From contig NZ_WSRO01000002.1 of assembly GCF_009769735.1 (NCBI RefSeq), forward strand, positions 4,166,001 to 4,230,000: a DNA stretch of 64,000 nt, in the 5' to 3' direction. Below, piece after piece: positions 42,244-51,398 of this stretch. Made by a program: the position numbers and the translations under genes. Under the pieces are notes generated by a model that saw only the letters and a list, made by a program, of their open reading frames with translations, did no database searches and was not told where the DNA came from. This stretch comes from Streptomyces sp. BA2 (lineage in GTDB: Bacteria > Actinomycetota > Actinomycetes > Streptomycetales > Streptomycetaceae). Position 1 is the first letter of the stretch; each line of letters starts with the position of its first letter.

Positions 42244-42298
42244 GGGGAATCACTCCCCGTTTCGCTCGGACACAGGTCTAAACGGGGAGAGAGTCCCC
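42244..42298. promoter_or_regulatory. Pair of GGGGA-N5-TCCCC operators
   Basis: GGGGAATCACTCCCC (42244-42258) and GGGGAGAGAGTCCCC (42284-42298) are each perfect palindromes with a 5-bp centre, 40 bp apart. Flanks (CGTTT and AAACG) make them a larger 19-bp inverted repeat. Located 65-120 bp upstream of the TetR start and 166 bp before the divergent M6 protease. Confidence 0.65.
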
Positions 42299-42464
42299 GG
42301 ATATTTCCCACGCTCGGACTTTCTTTGTGTGACCCGCGCCACACCTAACTGAACAAGAAACCCACGATCGGTCGCACCCAGCGAGCGCCCGCGCACCCAC
42401 CGGCACAGGGTGATCGGAAGGGTGCAGCCAGGACCGGCGGCTGCCGCAAGGGGAAGGCCCACGC

Positions 42465-43748
42465 ATGCAGCAGCCGACCTGGAGGCAGATACGCGGAGCG
42501 CAACGTGGCGCCGCACTCGCCACCTGCGCCGTCCTTGCCCTCACGGTCACCACATCGGCGAGCACCGGCCGCCTGATGGAGGAGTCCCCCACAGCGGCGG
42601 GCCCCGTCTCCCTGAACCGCGCGACGACACTCAGCCCGTGCATGATCAACGGCACGATGGGCGTCCAGATGTCGGAGGGCGTGCCCACCTCCGCCGGCTA
42701 CTCCCGCTCCACGGGCACCGTCCGAGCCCTGAACCTCATGGTCGACTTCTCAGACGCCCGCGGCGACGGCACCGCGCGCGACCGCCTCGCCGAGTTCTTC
42801 CCGCAGACGTCGGACTGGTTCCGCACCAGCTCCTACGGTCGGCTCGACTACCGCCCGGAATCCCCGATCCCGGACTGGCTGCGGATGCCCAAGAGCTTCA
42901 AGGAGTACGGGATAGAGCGCGGCGCCCCCTTCGATCCGGGCTACCGCGAGCTGGTCCAGGACATCGTGACGGAGGCCGACCCGGACGTGGACTTCCGGGA
43001 GTACGACCTGGTGAACATCCTCATGACGCCGAACGCGGGCCCTTCCGCTCTCGACACGGTCCTTTCGGTGACCTTCGCGGGCAACACCGAGGCACCCGTC
43101 GCGGACGGCGTCCCGGTCTCCAACGCGTCGTTCGTCTACAGCCGTCAGGACGACGGCTCGGGCAGCTACCGCGAGACCGGCTACCGCGTACTCCCCCACG
43201 AGAACGGCCACGTCTTCGGCCTGCCCGACCTCTACACGCAGGAGGGCGGCGGCGCGGTCGGCCACTGGGACATCATGAGCGAGGACTGGGGCGCCAACAA
43301 CGACCTGCTGGCCTGGCACAAGTGGAAGCTCGGCTGGCTCGGCGACGACCAGATCAGCTGCGCGTCGAACGCCGGCACCACCGAGCACACGCTGACCCCG
43401 CTGCCGCAGGACGGCGGCACCAAGCTCGCCTTCGTGCCGCTGAGCACGCGGACCGGGTACGCCGTCGAGGCGCGCACCCGCGGCGGCAACGACGAGGCGG
43501 TCTGCAAGCCCGGAGTGCTCATCTACCGGGTGGACGCGGAGGTCGACACGGGCCAGGGCCCGGTCGCCGTCCTCGACTCCACGAAGGACAGCGGCGGCTG
43601 CACACGCCGGCCGAACGTCCACGCGGAGCTCTCCGACGCGACCTACGAACCCGGTCAGACCTTCACGGACAAGAAGACGGGCGTGCGCATCACGGTGACG
43701 GACATCGACGAGGAGGGCCGCTACCGGGTGCACGTCACGCGGCCGTGA
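42465..43748 (+). CDS. Secreted M6-type metalloprotease
   Basis: A 427-residue exported Zn protease. Sec signal about 10-33 (RGAALATCAVLALTVTTSAS). FFPQTSDWFRTSSYGRLDYR is typical of M6 (immune inhibitor A-like) peptidases; VLPHENGHVFGLPDLYTQ holds HExxH (HENGH) and the third-ligand region; GAVGHWDIMSEDWGANN gives the Met-turn; WHKWKLGWL follows as usual. C-terminal beta domain. Start ATG 42465 preceded by AAGGGGAAGG. The protein at 56543 is a distant paralogue. Confidence 0.9.
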   Translation: MQQPTWRQIRGAQRGAALATCAVLALTVTTSASTGRLMEESPTAAGPVSLNRATTLSPCMINGTMGVQMSEGVPTSAGYSRSTGTVRALNLMVDFSDARGDGTARDRLAEFFPQTSDWFRTSSYGRLDYRPESPIPDWLRMPKSFKEYGIERGAPFDPGYRELVQDIVTEADPDVDFREYDLVNILMTPNAGPSALDTVLSVTFAGNTEAPVADGVPVSNASFVYSRQDDGSGSYRETGYRVLPHENGHVFGLPDLYTQEGGGAVGHWDIMSEDWGANNDLLAWHKWKLGWLGDDQISCASNAGTTEHTLTPLPQDGGTKLAFVPLSTRTGYAVEARTRGGNDEAVCKPGVLIYRVDAEVDTGQGPVAVLDSTKDSGGCTRRPNVHAELSDATYEPGQTFTDKKTGVRITVTDIDEEGRYRVHVTRP

Positions 43749-43760
43749 AAGTGCAGGGTC

Positions 43761-44954
43761 TCAGGCGCCGTTGACCTTGGAGGAGCCGGCGCCGGGCACG
43801 GTCTGCTGCACCTGGCGCAGGAAGGCGGCGTTGTTCGGGGTCTTGCGCAGGCGCTCGATGATCGCCTCCAGGTTGCTCTGCGCGTCCCTGCCGTGCAGGG
43901 CGCGCCGCAGGCCGCGTACGGCCGTCAACTCATCGGCGGGCACCAGGAGTTCGTCACGTCGTGTGCCGGACGGGGTGACGTCGACAGCGGGGAAGACGCG
44001 TCGTTCGGCCATGCCGCGGTCGAGGCGGAGCTCCATGTTGCCGGTGCCCTTGAGCTCCTCGAAGTAGTAGTCGTCGGCGCGCGATCCGGTCTCCACGAGC
44101 ACGGTGGCGAGCATGGTCAGGGACCCGCCCTCCTCCGCGAGCCGCGCGGCGCCGAAGAGGCGCTTGGGCCCCTGGATGGCGGCGGCGTCGACACCTCCGG
44201 AGAGGGTGCGGCCGCCGCTGGAGGCCGCGTTGTTGTACGCGCGGCAGAGCCGGGTGAGGGAGTCGAAGAGCATGACGACGTCCTTGCCCTCCTCGGTGAG
44301 CCGCTTGGCGCGCTCGACGGCGAGTTCGGCCAGGGCGATGTGCTGCTTGGCGGGCCGGTCGAAGGTCGAGGCGAGCACCTCGCCGCGTACGGAACGCTTC
44401 ATGTCCGTGACTTCTTCGGGCCGTTCGTCGAGCAGCACCACCATGAGGTGCGCCTCGGGGTGGTTCGCGCTGACGGCGGCGGCGATCTGCTGGAGCAGGA
44501 CGGTCTTGCCGGTGCGGGGCGGCGCGACGATCAGGCCGCGCTGGCCCTTGCCGACGGGGGCGACGAGGTCGATGAGCCGCGTCGCGACGCTGCCGCCACC
44601 ATCGCCCGGCGTCTCCAGGCGGAGCCGCTCACGGGGGTGCAGCGGGGTGAGGTCACCGAACCGTGCGCGCCGGTGCAGCGCCTCGGCCGAGTGCCCGTTG
44701 ACACGCTCGACGGAGGTCAGCGTGCGGGGCCGCCCGCACTCACCCTGCACCACATCGCCTGCACGCAGGCCGAGTCGGCGGATGAGGGCGGAGGGAACCT
44801 GTACGTCGTTCGGGGTGGGGAGGCAATCGCCTGTACGGAGATGGCCGTTGGCGTTGTGACTCGCGTCGAGGATGCCGGAGGCGGCGACGACGGGGGTCTC
44901 GGTGGTTGCCCTGCTCGGGGTGGTCTTGTTGCGGGTGATGGTTGCGGTACTCAT
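43761..44954 (-). CDS. rho: Short transcription termination factor Rho (paralogue)
   Basis: A 397-residue hexameric RNA helicase. The RNA-binding OB region (GHLRTGDCLPTPNDVQVPSA then LIRRLGLRAGDVVQGE) is followed by the ATPase: GLIVAPPRTGKTVLLQQIAA (Walker A), HLMVVLLDERPEEVTDMKRS (Walker B), SLTRLCRAYN (Q-loop/R-loop side) and the Arg finger region LFGAARLAEEGGSLTMLATV. It lacks the several-hundred-residue Arg/Gly/Asp-rich N-terminal insertion of the main actinobacterial Rho, so it is probably a second, accessory copy. ATG 44954 has AGGACC upstream. Convergent with the M6 gene, 12 bp apart. Confidence 0.9.
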   Translation of the reverse strand: MSTATITRNKTTPSRATTETPVVAASGILDASHNANGHLRTGDCLPTPNDVQVPSALIRRLGLRAGDVVQGECGRPRTLTSVERVNGHSAEALHRRARFGDLTPLHPRERLRLETPGDGGGSVATRLIDLVAPVGKGQRGLIVAPPRTGKTVLLQQIAAAVSANHPEAHLMVVLLDERPEEVTDMKRSVRGEVLASTFDRPAKQHIALAELAVERAKRLTEEGKDVVMLFDSLTRLCRAYNNAASSGGRTLSGGVDAAAIQGPKRLFGAARLAEEGGSLTMLATVLVETGSRADDYYFEELKGTGNMELRLDRGMAERRVFPAVDVTPSGTRRDELLVPADELTAVRGLRRALHGRDAQSNLEAIIERLRKTPNNAAFLRQVQQTVPGAGSSKVNGA

Positions 44955-45173
44955 GGTGGGGTCCTTTCGCAGGCATGCGAATGAAGGGGCCCGGCGGGAC
45001 GGTGTGTTCACGTCCCGTACGTCGGGCGGAGAGAAGAACTGCGGCAAAGGGCTTCGCGAAGCGACAGAAACTATGGAAGCCACGGAGCTGCGGGAGCCTC
45101 GAAGAGGCGGAAGAAAAGAAGATCGGCACCGGCGCCGCAGAAAGCGGCGTACACACGTGCTGTTCGCAAGGTA
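44955..45173 (-). promoter_or_regulatory. Long leader and candidate promoter of the short rho
   Basis: A -10 TACCTT (45173-45168) lies about 215 bp before the ATG. The leader contains GCTTCGCGAAGC (perfect palindrome), CCTCTTCGAGG and a C/T-rich, G-poor stretch around 45080-45120 (minus strand), properties of Rho-utilisation sites. Autoregulation by attenuation is inferred from rho genes elsewhere. No peptide gene is evident in it. Confidence 0.4.
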
Positions 45174-45314
45174 GCACAGCTTGCGGGACGTCGAGCGTGA
45201 CGTGGGTCACCGGAACCGTACCCGGACGGCCGCACCCGCCCACATGACGCGCCCCCCGGTTATGTGGGCCCCACACATGGGATCCCCGTGCGGCGCGCCC
45301 TTACCTTTCCGGCC

Positions 45315-46097
45315 ATGACGAGCCCCATTCCCGGCGGTGCCGCCCCCGCCGGAACCGACCTCACCGGACGCACCGCCCTGGTCACCGGCGGCGCAAGCGG
45401 CATCGGCCGGGCCTGCGCCGTGGCCCTGGCCGGTGCCGGCGCCTTCGTCCACGTGGTGGATCAGCAGGCCGACGCGGCCAAGGACGTGGCCGACGAGATC
45501 GACGGTGAGGCGCACGCCGTCGACCTCGCCGACCCCGCCGCGGTGCACACCCTGCCCACCCGCGTCGACGTCCTCGTCAACAGCGCCGGGCTCCAACACG
45601 TCGCCGCCATCGAGGAGTTCCCCCCGGAGCGGTTCGACCTGATCCAGAAGGTCATGGTCACCGCGCCGTTCCTCCTGCTGCGCAGGACGCTGCCCCACAT
45701 GTACGCCCGCGGCTGGGGCCGCGTCGTGAACATCTCCAGCGTGCACGGCCTGCGCGCGAGCCCCTTCAAGTCCGCCTACGTCGCCGCCAAGCACGCCCTG
45801 GAGGGCCTGAGCAAGGTCACCGCCCTGGAAGGCGCGGAGCACGGCGTCACCAGCAACTGCCTCTGCCCCGGCTACACCCGCACGCCCCTCGTCGAGGACC
45901 AGATCAGCGCCCAGGCCACCGCCCACGCCATCGCCCCCGAGCAGGTCCTCACCGACGTACTGCTGCGGCGTTCCGCGCTCAAGCGCCTTGTCGAGCCCGA
46001 GGAGATCGCCGCCGCCGCGCTCTGGCTCTGCGGACCGCACAGCGGCTTCGTGACCGGCGCGTCGCTGCCCCTGGACGGCGGCTGGACCGCCGGCTGA
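45315..46097 (+). CDS. 3-hydroxybutyrate dehydrogenase-like SDR
   Basis: A 260-residue short-chain dehydrogenase. ALVTGGASGIGRACAVALAG is the NAD loop, VLVNSAGLQHVAAIEEFPPE matches 3-hydroxybutyrate dehydrogenases closely, NISSVHGLRASPFKSAYVAA plus KHALEGLSK gives Ser-Tyr-Lys, and NCLCPGYTRTPLVEDQI the lid. It would oxidise 3-hydroxybutyrate to acetoacetate. ATG 45315 follows TACCTT by seven bases (leaderless candidate). Heads a plus-strand run with an MHS symporter and a PucR-type regulator. Confidence 0.88.
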   Translation: MTSPIPGGAAPAGTDLTGRTALVTGGASGIGRACAVALAGAGAFVHVVDQQADAAKDVADEIDGEAHAVDLADPAAVHTLPTRVDVLVNSAGLQHVAAIEEFPPERFDLIQKVMVTAPFLLLRRTLPHMYARGWGRVVNISSVHGLRASPFKSAYVAAKHALEGLSKVTALEGAEHGVTSNCLCPGYTRTPLVEDQISAQATAHAIAPEQVLTDVLLRRSALKRLVEPEEIAAAALWLCGPHSGFVTGASLPLDGGWTAG

Positions 46098-46171
46098 ACT
46101 CCCGCTCCCCCAGCGCCTTTTCACCACACGCCCCCATCGAGAAACGTCCCCATCGAGAAACGGATCACGCC

Positions 46172-47578
46172 ATGGCAGCCGCAACGCCGCGCGCCCAGGG
46201 CAAGCCCCCGGGCAAGCCGGGTATCGCCCGCATCATCAGCGCCAGCCTCATCGGCACCACCATCGAGTGGTACGACTTCTTCCTCTACGGCTCCGCCGCC
46301 GCGCTCGTCTTCAACACCCTCTTCTTCCCCAACAGCGACCCCCTGGTCGGCACCCTCCTCTCCTTCCTCACCTACGCGGTCGGCTTCGCCGCACGGCCGC
46401 TGGGCGGCGTCGTCTTCGGCCACTACGGCGACAAGATCGGCCGTAAGAAGCTGCTTGTGCTCAGCCTGATGCTGATGGGCGGCGCCACCTTCGCGATGGG
46501 CCTGCTGCCGACCCACGCCACGCTCGGCGTCGGCGCTCCGATCCTGCTCACGGTGTTGCGCCTGATCCAGGGCTTCGCGCTCGGCGGCGAGTGGGGCGGC
46601 GCCGTCCTGATCGTCTCCGAGCACGGCGACGACAAGAACCGCGGCTTCTGGGCCTCCTGGCCGCAGGCAGGCGCCCCCGGCGGCAACCTCCTGGCCACCG
46701 GCGTCCTCGCGCTCCTCGCCGCCGTCCAGTCCGACGAGGCGTTCCTCGCCTGGGGCTGGCGCATCCCGTTCCTGCTCTCCGGAGTGCTCGTGATCATCGG
46801 CCTGTGGATACGGGTCTCGGTCTCGGAATCCCCGCTCTTCTTGGAGGCGCAGGCCCGCGCGGAGGCCGAGGCTGCTCTGGCCTCGGGTGGGGCCCCCAAG
46901 CAGGACGCCCCCGTCGTCGAGGTCTTCCGGCACAACTGGCGCGGCGTCCTCACCGCCATCGGCACCCGGCTCGGCGAGAACGTCTCGTACTACATCCTCA
47001 CGGCCTTCGTCCTCGTCTACGTCACCGTGCACCTGGAACTTCCCAAGAGCACCGCCCTGAACGCCGTACTCATCGGCTCCGCCGTGCACTTCGTGACGAT
47101 CCCGCTGTGGGGCGCGCTCTCGGACCGCATCGGCCGCAGGCCCGTCACCCTGATCGGGTCGATCGGCATGGCGGCGTGGGGGTTCGCGTTCTTCGCGCTC
47201 GTCGACAGCAAGTCGTTCGCCGTGATCACCCTGGCGGTCACGGTCGGGCTGCTCCTGCACGGCGCGATGTACGGGCCGCAGGCCGCCTTCATCTCCGAGA
47301 TGTTCGATACGAAGGTGCGCTACTCCGGGGCCTCGATGGGCTCGCAGCTCGCGTCCATCATCGGCGGCGCGCTCGCTCCGATCATCGCGGTCGAGCTGCT
47401 CAAGGACTTCGACTCGGCGACGCCGGTGGCCCTCTACGTCTGCGTGACGGTGGTGATCACGACGCTGACCGTGCTGGTGGCGAAGGAGACGCGTGGCCGT
47501 TCGCTCGCCTCCCCCGCCGTCAAGGGGTCAGCTTCCGAGGGTGCGAGCAGCACGCCCTCGGCGACAATCGGAAGCTGA
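46172..47578 (+). CDS. MHS family MFS metabolite:H+ symporter
   Basis: A 468-residue 12-helix importer. ASLIGTTIEWYDFFLYGSAA is the diagnostic first segment of the metabolite:H+ symporter family (proline/betaine, shikimate, citrate carriers). GGVVFGHYGDKIGRKKLLVL is motif A and LGGEWGGAVLIVSEHGDDKN the second conserved segment. Only 74 bp after the dehydrogenase, so the cargo may be 3-hydroxybutyrate or a related acid. Confidence 0.9.
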   Translation: MAAATPRAQGKPPGKPGIARIISASLIGTTIEWYDFFLYGSAAALVFNTLFFPNSDPLVGTLLSFLTYAVGFAARPLGGVVFGHYGDKIGRKKLLVLSLMLMGGATFAMGLLPTHATLGVGAPILLTVLRLIQGFALGGEWGGAVLIVSEHGDDKNRGFWASWPQAGAPGGNLLATGVLALLAAVQSDEAFLAWGWRIPFLLSGVLVIIGLWIRVSVSESPLFLEAQARAEAEAALASGGAPKQDAPVVEVFRHNWRGVLTAIGTRLGENVSYYILTAFVLVYVTVHLELPKSTALNAVLIGSAVHFVTIPLWGALSDRIGRRPVTLIGSIGMAAWGFAFFALVDSKSFAVITLAVTVGLLLHGAMYGPQAAFISEMFDTKVRYSGASMGSQLASIIGGALAPIIAVELLKDFDSATPVALYVCVTVVITTLTVLVAKETRGRSLASPAVKGSASEGASSTPSATIGS

Positions 47579-47638
47579 ACCGCACCCCGTGCGCGCTCCA
47601 AAGGCTCGCGCACCCCGCTCCCGGAGGCGACCCGCCGT

Positions 47639-49588
47639 ATGCCCAGCTCGCCAGAGGCCGCCGACCGCGCCGCCCGCCGGGAGCAGGGGTACGCCGCCCT
47701 GCGCGAGCTGCTCGACCTGCTCGCCCAGGACGCGCCGGCCGAGCAGTTCGCCCGTCCTGCCGCGGCGGCCCGCGCGGCCGGGGCGAGCGGCGCCGAGCTC
47801 ACGGCGATCGACGAGGCCACGCAGACCGCCCTGCGCGTGCGCCGCACCCTGAACCAGCACCAGCGCAGGGAGGCCGAGCTCACCGCGCTGTTCGACACGG
47901 CGGGCGACCTCGCGGCGCTTCGCGACCTGGACGCGGTGCTCCGCGCCATCGTGCACCGGGCCAAGCTGCTTCTCCGTACGGACGTCGCGTACCTCTCCCT
48001 CAACGACCCGGTGGCGGGCGACACTTACATGCGGGTGACGGACGGTTCGGTCTCCGCCGCGTTCCAGAATCTGCGCCTGGGCATGGGCGAGGGGCTCGGC
48101 GGCCTCGTCGCGCAGACCGCCCGTCCGTACGCCACCGGGGACTACGAGGTGGACCCCCGATTCCAGCACACCGTGCCCATCGACAGCGCCGTACTCGAAG
48201 AGGGCCTGCACGCCATCCTCGGCGTACCGCTGCGGCAGGGCACGCACGTCATCGGTGTCCTGTACGCCGCCGACCGCACCGCACGCGCCTTCACGCCGGA
48301 CGAGGGAGCCCTGCTCTCCTCGCTCGCCGACCACGCGGCGATCGCCATCGACAGTGCGCGCCGCATGGAGGAGACCAGGGCCGCGCTCGTCGACCTGAAC
48401 GAGGCGTCGCAGACCATCCGCGCGCACAGCGAGGCGCTGCGCCGGGCCGAGGACGCGCACGACCGCCTGACCGATCTCGTCCTGCGCGGCGGCGACTTCA
48501 CCGAGGTCGCGACGGCGATCGGCGCGCTGCTGCGCGGCGGCACACTCATCCACGACGCGGACGGCACGGAACTCGCCCGCGTCGACGCCGACCCACTCGC
48601 CCGCGTGGGCGCCGCCCCCCGTACGCCCCCGGCCAAGGCCGTCGCCGCCTCGCGTGCCAGCGGGCGGGCCGTTCCCCTCGACGGGACCTGGGTGTGCGCC
48701 GTCCTCGCGGGCCCGGAGCTCCTGGGCAGCATCGCCCTCACCGGCCGTGCCGACCTGGGCGAGGCCGACCGCCGCCTCTTCGAACGCGCCGGGGTCGTCA
48801 CGGCGCTCCTCCTGCTCCTGCGCCGCTCGGCCGCCGAGGCGGAGGACCGCGTACGCGGCGAACTCCTCGGCGATCTGCTCTCCCTCTCCGGCACTCCGGG
48901 CCGCCTCACCTCGCGTGCCCGCCGCCTCGACGTCGACCTGGCGCTCCCCCACTCGGTGTTCGTCGCCCACAGCGACACGGCCCCGCGCCAGCTGCTGCTG
49001 TCATCGGCCGCCCGCGCCGCCCGCATCCGCCACGGCCTCTCCGGCCTGCACCACGACCACGTGGTCCTGGTGCTCCCGGCCGACGACACCGGCTCCCGGG
49101 CCCGCGCGCTCGCGGCCGAGCTCACCCAGGCCGCCGGATCCCCGGTCACGGTCGGCGCCGCGGGCCCGGCCACCGGCCCCGAGGCCCTCGCCCAGGCGCA
49201 CGCCGAAGCACTGCGCTGCCTGTCCGCCCTGCGCGCGCTCGGCCACACCGGCCAGGGCGCGGACCTGCCCGACCTCGGCTTCCTCGGCGTACTCCTCGGC
49301 GACGACACGAACCTGGACTCCTACGTACGCCGCACACTGGGACCGGTCCTCGACTACGACGCCAAGCGAGGCACCGAACTCGTGCACACCTTGCGGGCCT
49401 ACTTCGCCTGCGGCATGAGCCAGTCCAAGGCGAAGGACTCCCTGCACGTCCACGTGAACACGGTGGTCCAACGCCTCGACCGCATAGGCCACTTGCTCGG
49501 CGCCGACTGGCAGACCCCGGAACGCTCCCTGGAGATCCAGCTCGCCCTGCGCCTGCACGCCTACACCTGGGCGACCACGTCGCCCTGA
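47639..49588 (+). CDS. PucR-type regulator with GAF domain
   Basis: A 649-residue transcription factor. Coiled N-terminus, GAF sensor (about 75-235: LRAIVHRAKLLLRTDVAYLS, GMGEGLGGLVAQTARPYATG, GVLYAADRTARAFTPDEGAL), a middle region with GGDEF-like remnants typical of the CdaR/PucR family, and a C-terminal HTH_30 (TLRAYFACGMSQSKAKDSLH then VHVNTVVQRLDRIGHLLG). ATG 47639 has GGAGGCGA upstream. As the last gene after the dehydrogenase and symporter it is probably their regulator. Its 3' end overlaps the convergent MFS gene by 28 bp. Confidence 0.9.
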   Translation: MPSSPEAADRAARREQGYAALRELLDLLAQDAPAEQFARPAAAARAAGASGAELTAIDEATQTALRVRRTLNQHQRREAELTALFDTAGDLAALRDLDAVLRAIVHRAKLLLRTDVAYLSLNDPVAGDTYMRVTDGSVSAAFQNLRLGMGEGLGGLVAQTARPYATGDYEVDPRFQHTVPIDSAVLEEGLHAILGVPLRQGTHVIGVLYAADRTARAFTPDEGALLSSLADHAAIAIDSARRMEETRAALVDLNEASQTIRAHSEALRRAEDAHDRLTDLVLRGGDFTEVATAIGALLRGGTLIHDADGTELARVDADPLARVGAAPRTPPAKAVAASRASGRAVPLDGTWVCAVLAGPELLGSIALTGRADLGEADRRLFERAGVVTALLLLLRRSAAEAEDRVRGELLGDLLSLSGTPGRLTSRARRLDVDLALPHSVFVAHSDTAPRQLLLSSAARAARIRHGLSGLHHDHVVLVLPADDTGSRARALAAELTQAAGSPVTVGAAGPATGPEALAQAHAEALRCLSALRALGHTGQGADLPDLGFLGVLLGDDTNLDSYVRRTLGPVLDYDAKRGTELVHTLRAYFACGMSQSKAKDSLHVHVNTVVQRLDRIGHLLGADWQTPERSLEIQLALRLHAYTWATTSP

Positions 49589-51279
49589 TCCTCCGCCGCT
49601 TCTTCATGCCTCGCGGTGGCGGCCGGCACGAGGAAGGTGGCGATGAGCCCGAGGACGACGAAGCCCGCGGCGACATAGCCGCCGAGCGCGACCCCGTCGG
49701 TCATCGCCGAGCGCGCCGCGTCGGCGAAGGACGCGGTCTCCGGGCGGTCCGCGAGGGGCCCGATGGCTGCTCCCGCGCTGTCGGTGACGGCGCCGGTGAG
49801 CTGGTCGGCCTTCCCGGACGGCACACCGGCATCGCTCAGCCGGTCGCGCAGGTTCGTGCTGAGGGTGGTGAAGAAGACCGTGGTCAGGGCGGCGATCCCG
49901 AGCGCGGAACCGAGCTGGCGGAAGGCGCTCTGGATGCCGGAGCCCTGCCCCGCGCTCTCGTGCGGCACCTCGGCGAGGACCACGTTGGTGACCTGGGCGG
50001 TGGCGAACCCGACACCGATCCCGTACGCGAAGAGCATCAGCGCGACGGCCCACCAGGAGCTGTCAGGGGCGGCGATGAACCCGACCCCGGCCAACCCGAC
50101 GACCTCCAGGGCGAGACCGATGCGCACCTGCCCGAGCGCCGAGACCTTGGCGGCCAGCGGGAAGCTGACACCGGTCGCCACGAAGCTGCCGATGGCGATG
50201 GGCACCAGGGCGAGCCCCGCCTCCAAGGCGCTGTAGCCGAGGGTGAACTGCAGCCACAGCGGGAGCACCGCGACGATGCCGAACTCTCCGAGGCCGATGA
50301 TCAGGGTCGCGATGTTGCCGTTGCGGAATGAGGCGATCGAGAACAGCCGTACGTCCATCAGGACCCGCGAGGAGGACTGTGCGCAGGACTGTGCGGAGTC
50401 ACTGCCCCGGCTGAGCGCGATCTGCCGCCGCACGAAGGCGAACAGCGTGACGGCGGAGAGCACGAGGGCGACGAGAACGGGCGAGGGGCCGCTCCCCCAG
50501 CTGACCCCGAGCACCTCCAGCGGCTCGATGCTGACGATCCATCCGTACGTACGCCCTTCGACGAGCCCGAAGGCGAGCAGCCCGAGCCCGACCGCGGAGA
50601 GCACCGCACCAGCCACGTCCAGCCGTCCCTTGGTCCGCGGTGAGGGCGCCATGTAGAGCAGCACTCCGGCGGCGACGAGGACGGACAGCGGCACATTGAT
50701 GCCGAACGCCCAGCGCCACGAGACGTGTTCGGCCAGCCAGCCGCCGAGCAGCGGGCCGAGCGCGGCGGCGGCGCCGATGGTCGAGCCCCAGATGGCGAAG
50801 GCCTGGCCGCGCGCCTTGCCGGTGAAGGTCGCGTTCAGCAGGGAGAGCGAGGTCGGCAGGATCATCGCCGCGCCCGCGCCCTGCAGAAAGCGGGCCAGGA
50901 TCAGCAGCCCGCTGCCGGGCGCGAGCCCGGCCAGCACGCTGGTCGCACCGAAGACCACGACGCCCGCGACGAATATCCGGCGGGCGCCGAAGATGTCGGC
51001 GAGGCGCCCGGTCAGCAGGAGCAGCGCCGCGAAGACGATCGCGTACGACTCCTGGATCCACTGCGCCTGCGCCGAGCTGGCGTCCAGGTCCTCGATGACC
51101 GAGGGGACGATCACGTTGACGATCGTGGTGTCCACGACGATCAGGGCGACGCCGAGGGCGATGGCGATGAGACCGAGCCAGCGGCGGGCTGTGGGCGCGG
51201 CGGGGGACGGGTCGGGCGTCGGGCCGGGCGATGGGCCGGGCGTCGGGCCGGGGGACGGGCCGGGGGACGGGTCACGCAT
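49561..51279 (-). CDS. MFS drug efflux transporter (DHA2 family) with PGPSPGPTP lead
   Basis: A 572-residue, 14-helix exporter. The N-terminus is a Pro/Gly/Ser/Thr repeat (PGPSPGPTP units), then VALIVVDTTIVNVIVPSVIE (family motif), TGRLADIFGARRIFVAGVVV (motif A) and GSTIGAAAALGPLLGGWLAE (motif C). ATG 51279 with GGAGG upstream was preferred to ATG 51297. Controlled probably by the divergent MarR. Confidence 0.9.
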   Translation of the reverse strand: MRDPSPGPSPGPTPGPSPGPTPDPSPAAPTARRWLGLIAIALGVALIVVDTTIVNVIVPSVIEDLDASSAQAQWIQESYAIVFAALLLLTGRLADIFGARRIFVAGVVVFGATSVLAGLAPGSGLLILARFLQGAGAAMILPTSLSLLNATFTGKARGQAFAIWGSTIGAAAALGPLLGGWLAEHVSWRWAFGINVPLSVLVAAGVLLYMAPSPRTKGRLDVAGAVLSAVGLGLLAFGLVEGRTYGWIVSIEPLEVLGVSWGSGPSPVLVALVLSAVTLFAFVRRQIALSRGSDSAQSCAQSSSRVLMDVRLFSIASFRNGNIATLIIGLGEFGIVAVLPLWLQFTLGYSALEAGLALVPIAIGSFVATGVSFPLAAKVSALGQVRIGLALEVVGLAGVGFIAAPDSSWWAVALMLFAYGIGVGFATAQVTNVVLAEVPHESAGQGSGIQSAFRQLGSALGIAALTTVFFTTLSTNLRDRLSDAGVPSGKADQLTGAVTDSAGAAIGPLADRPETASFADAARSAMTDGVALGGYVAAGFVVLGLIATFLVPAATARHEEAAEDQGDVVAQV

Positions 51280-51292
51280 CTCGATCGATACC

Positions 51293-51327
51293 TCCATGGT
51301 GAAGTAATTCCACGGTGAAGGTAATGT
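51293..51327. promoter_or_regulatory. Direct-repeat element between MFS and MarR genes
   Basis: CCATGGTGAAGTAATT is followed by CCACGGTGAAGGTAATGT: imperfect tandem copies in the divergent promoter, overlapping the upstream MFS ATG. A candidate MarR site and promoter core. Confidence 0.4.
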
Positions 51328-51398
51328 GGGGCCGGTAAGTTGTCAAAGCACGAGTGCGGGACAGGCAGGCAGAGGGACCAGAGAGGGCGGGCGGCGCG

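Noticed and set aside
46591..50331. Plus-strand frame of about 1250 codons
   Set aside because: Shadow of the MHS symporter, PucR-type regulator and antisense of the MFS pump; Arg/Pro-rich nonsense.
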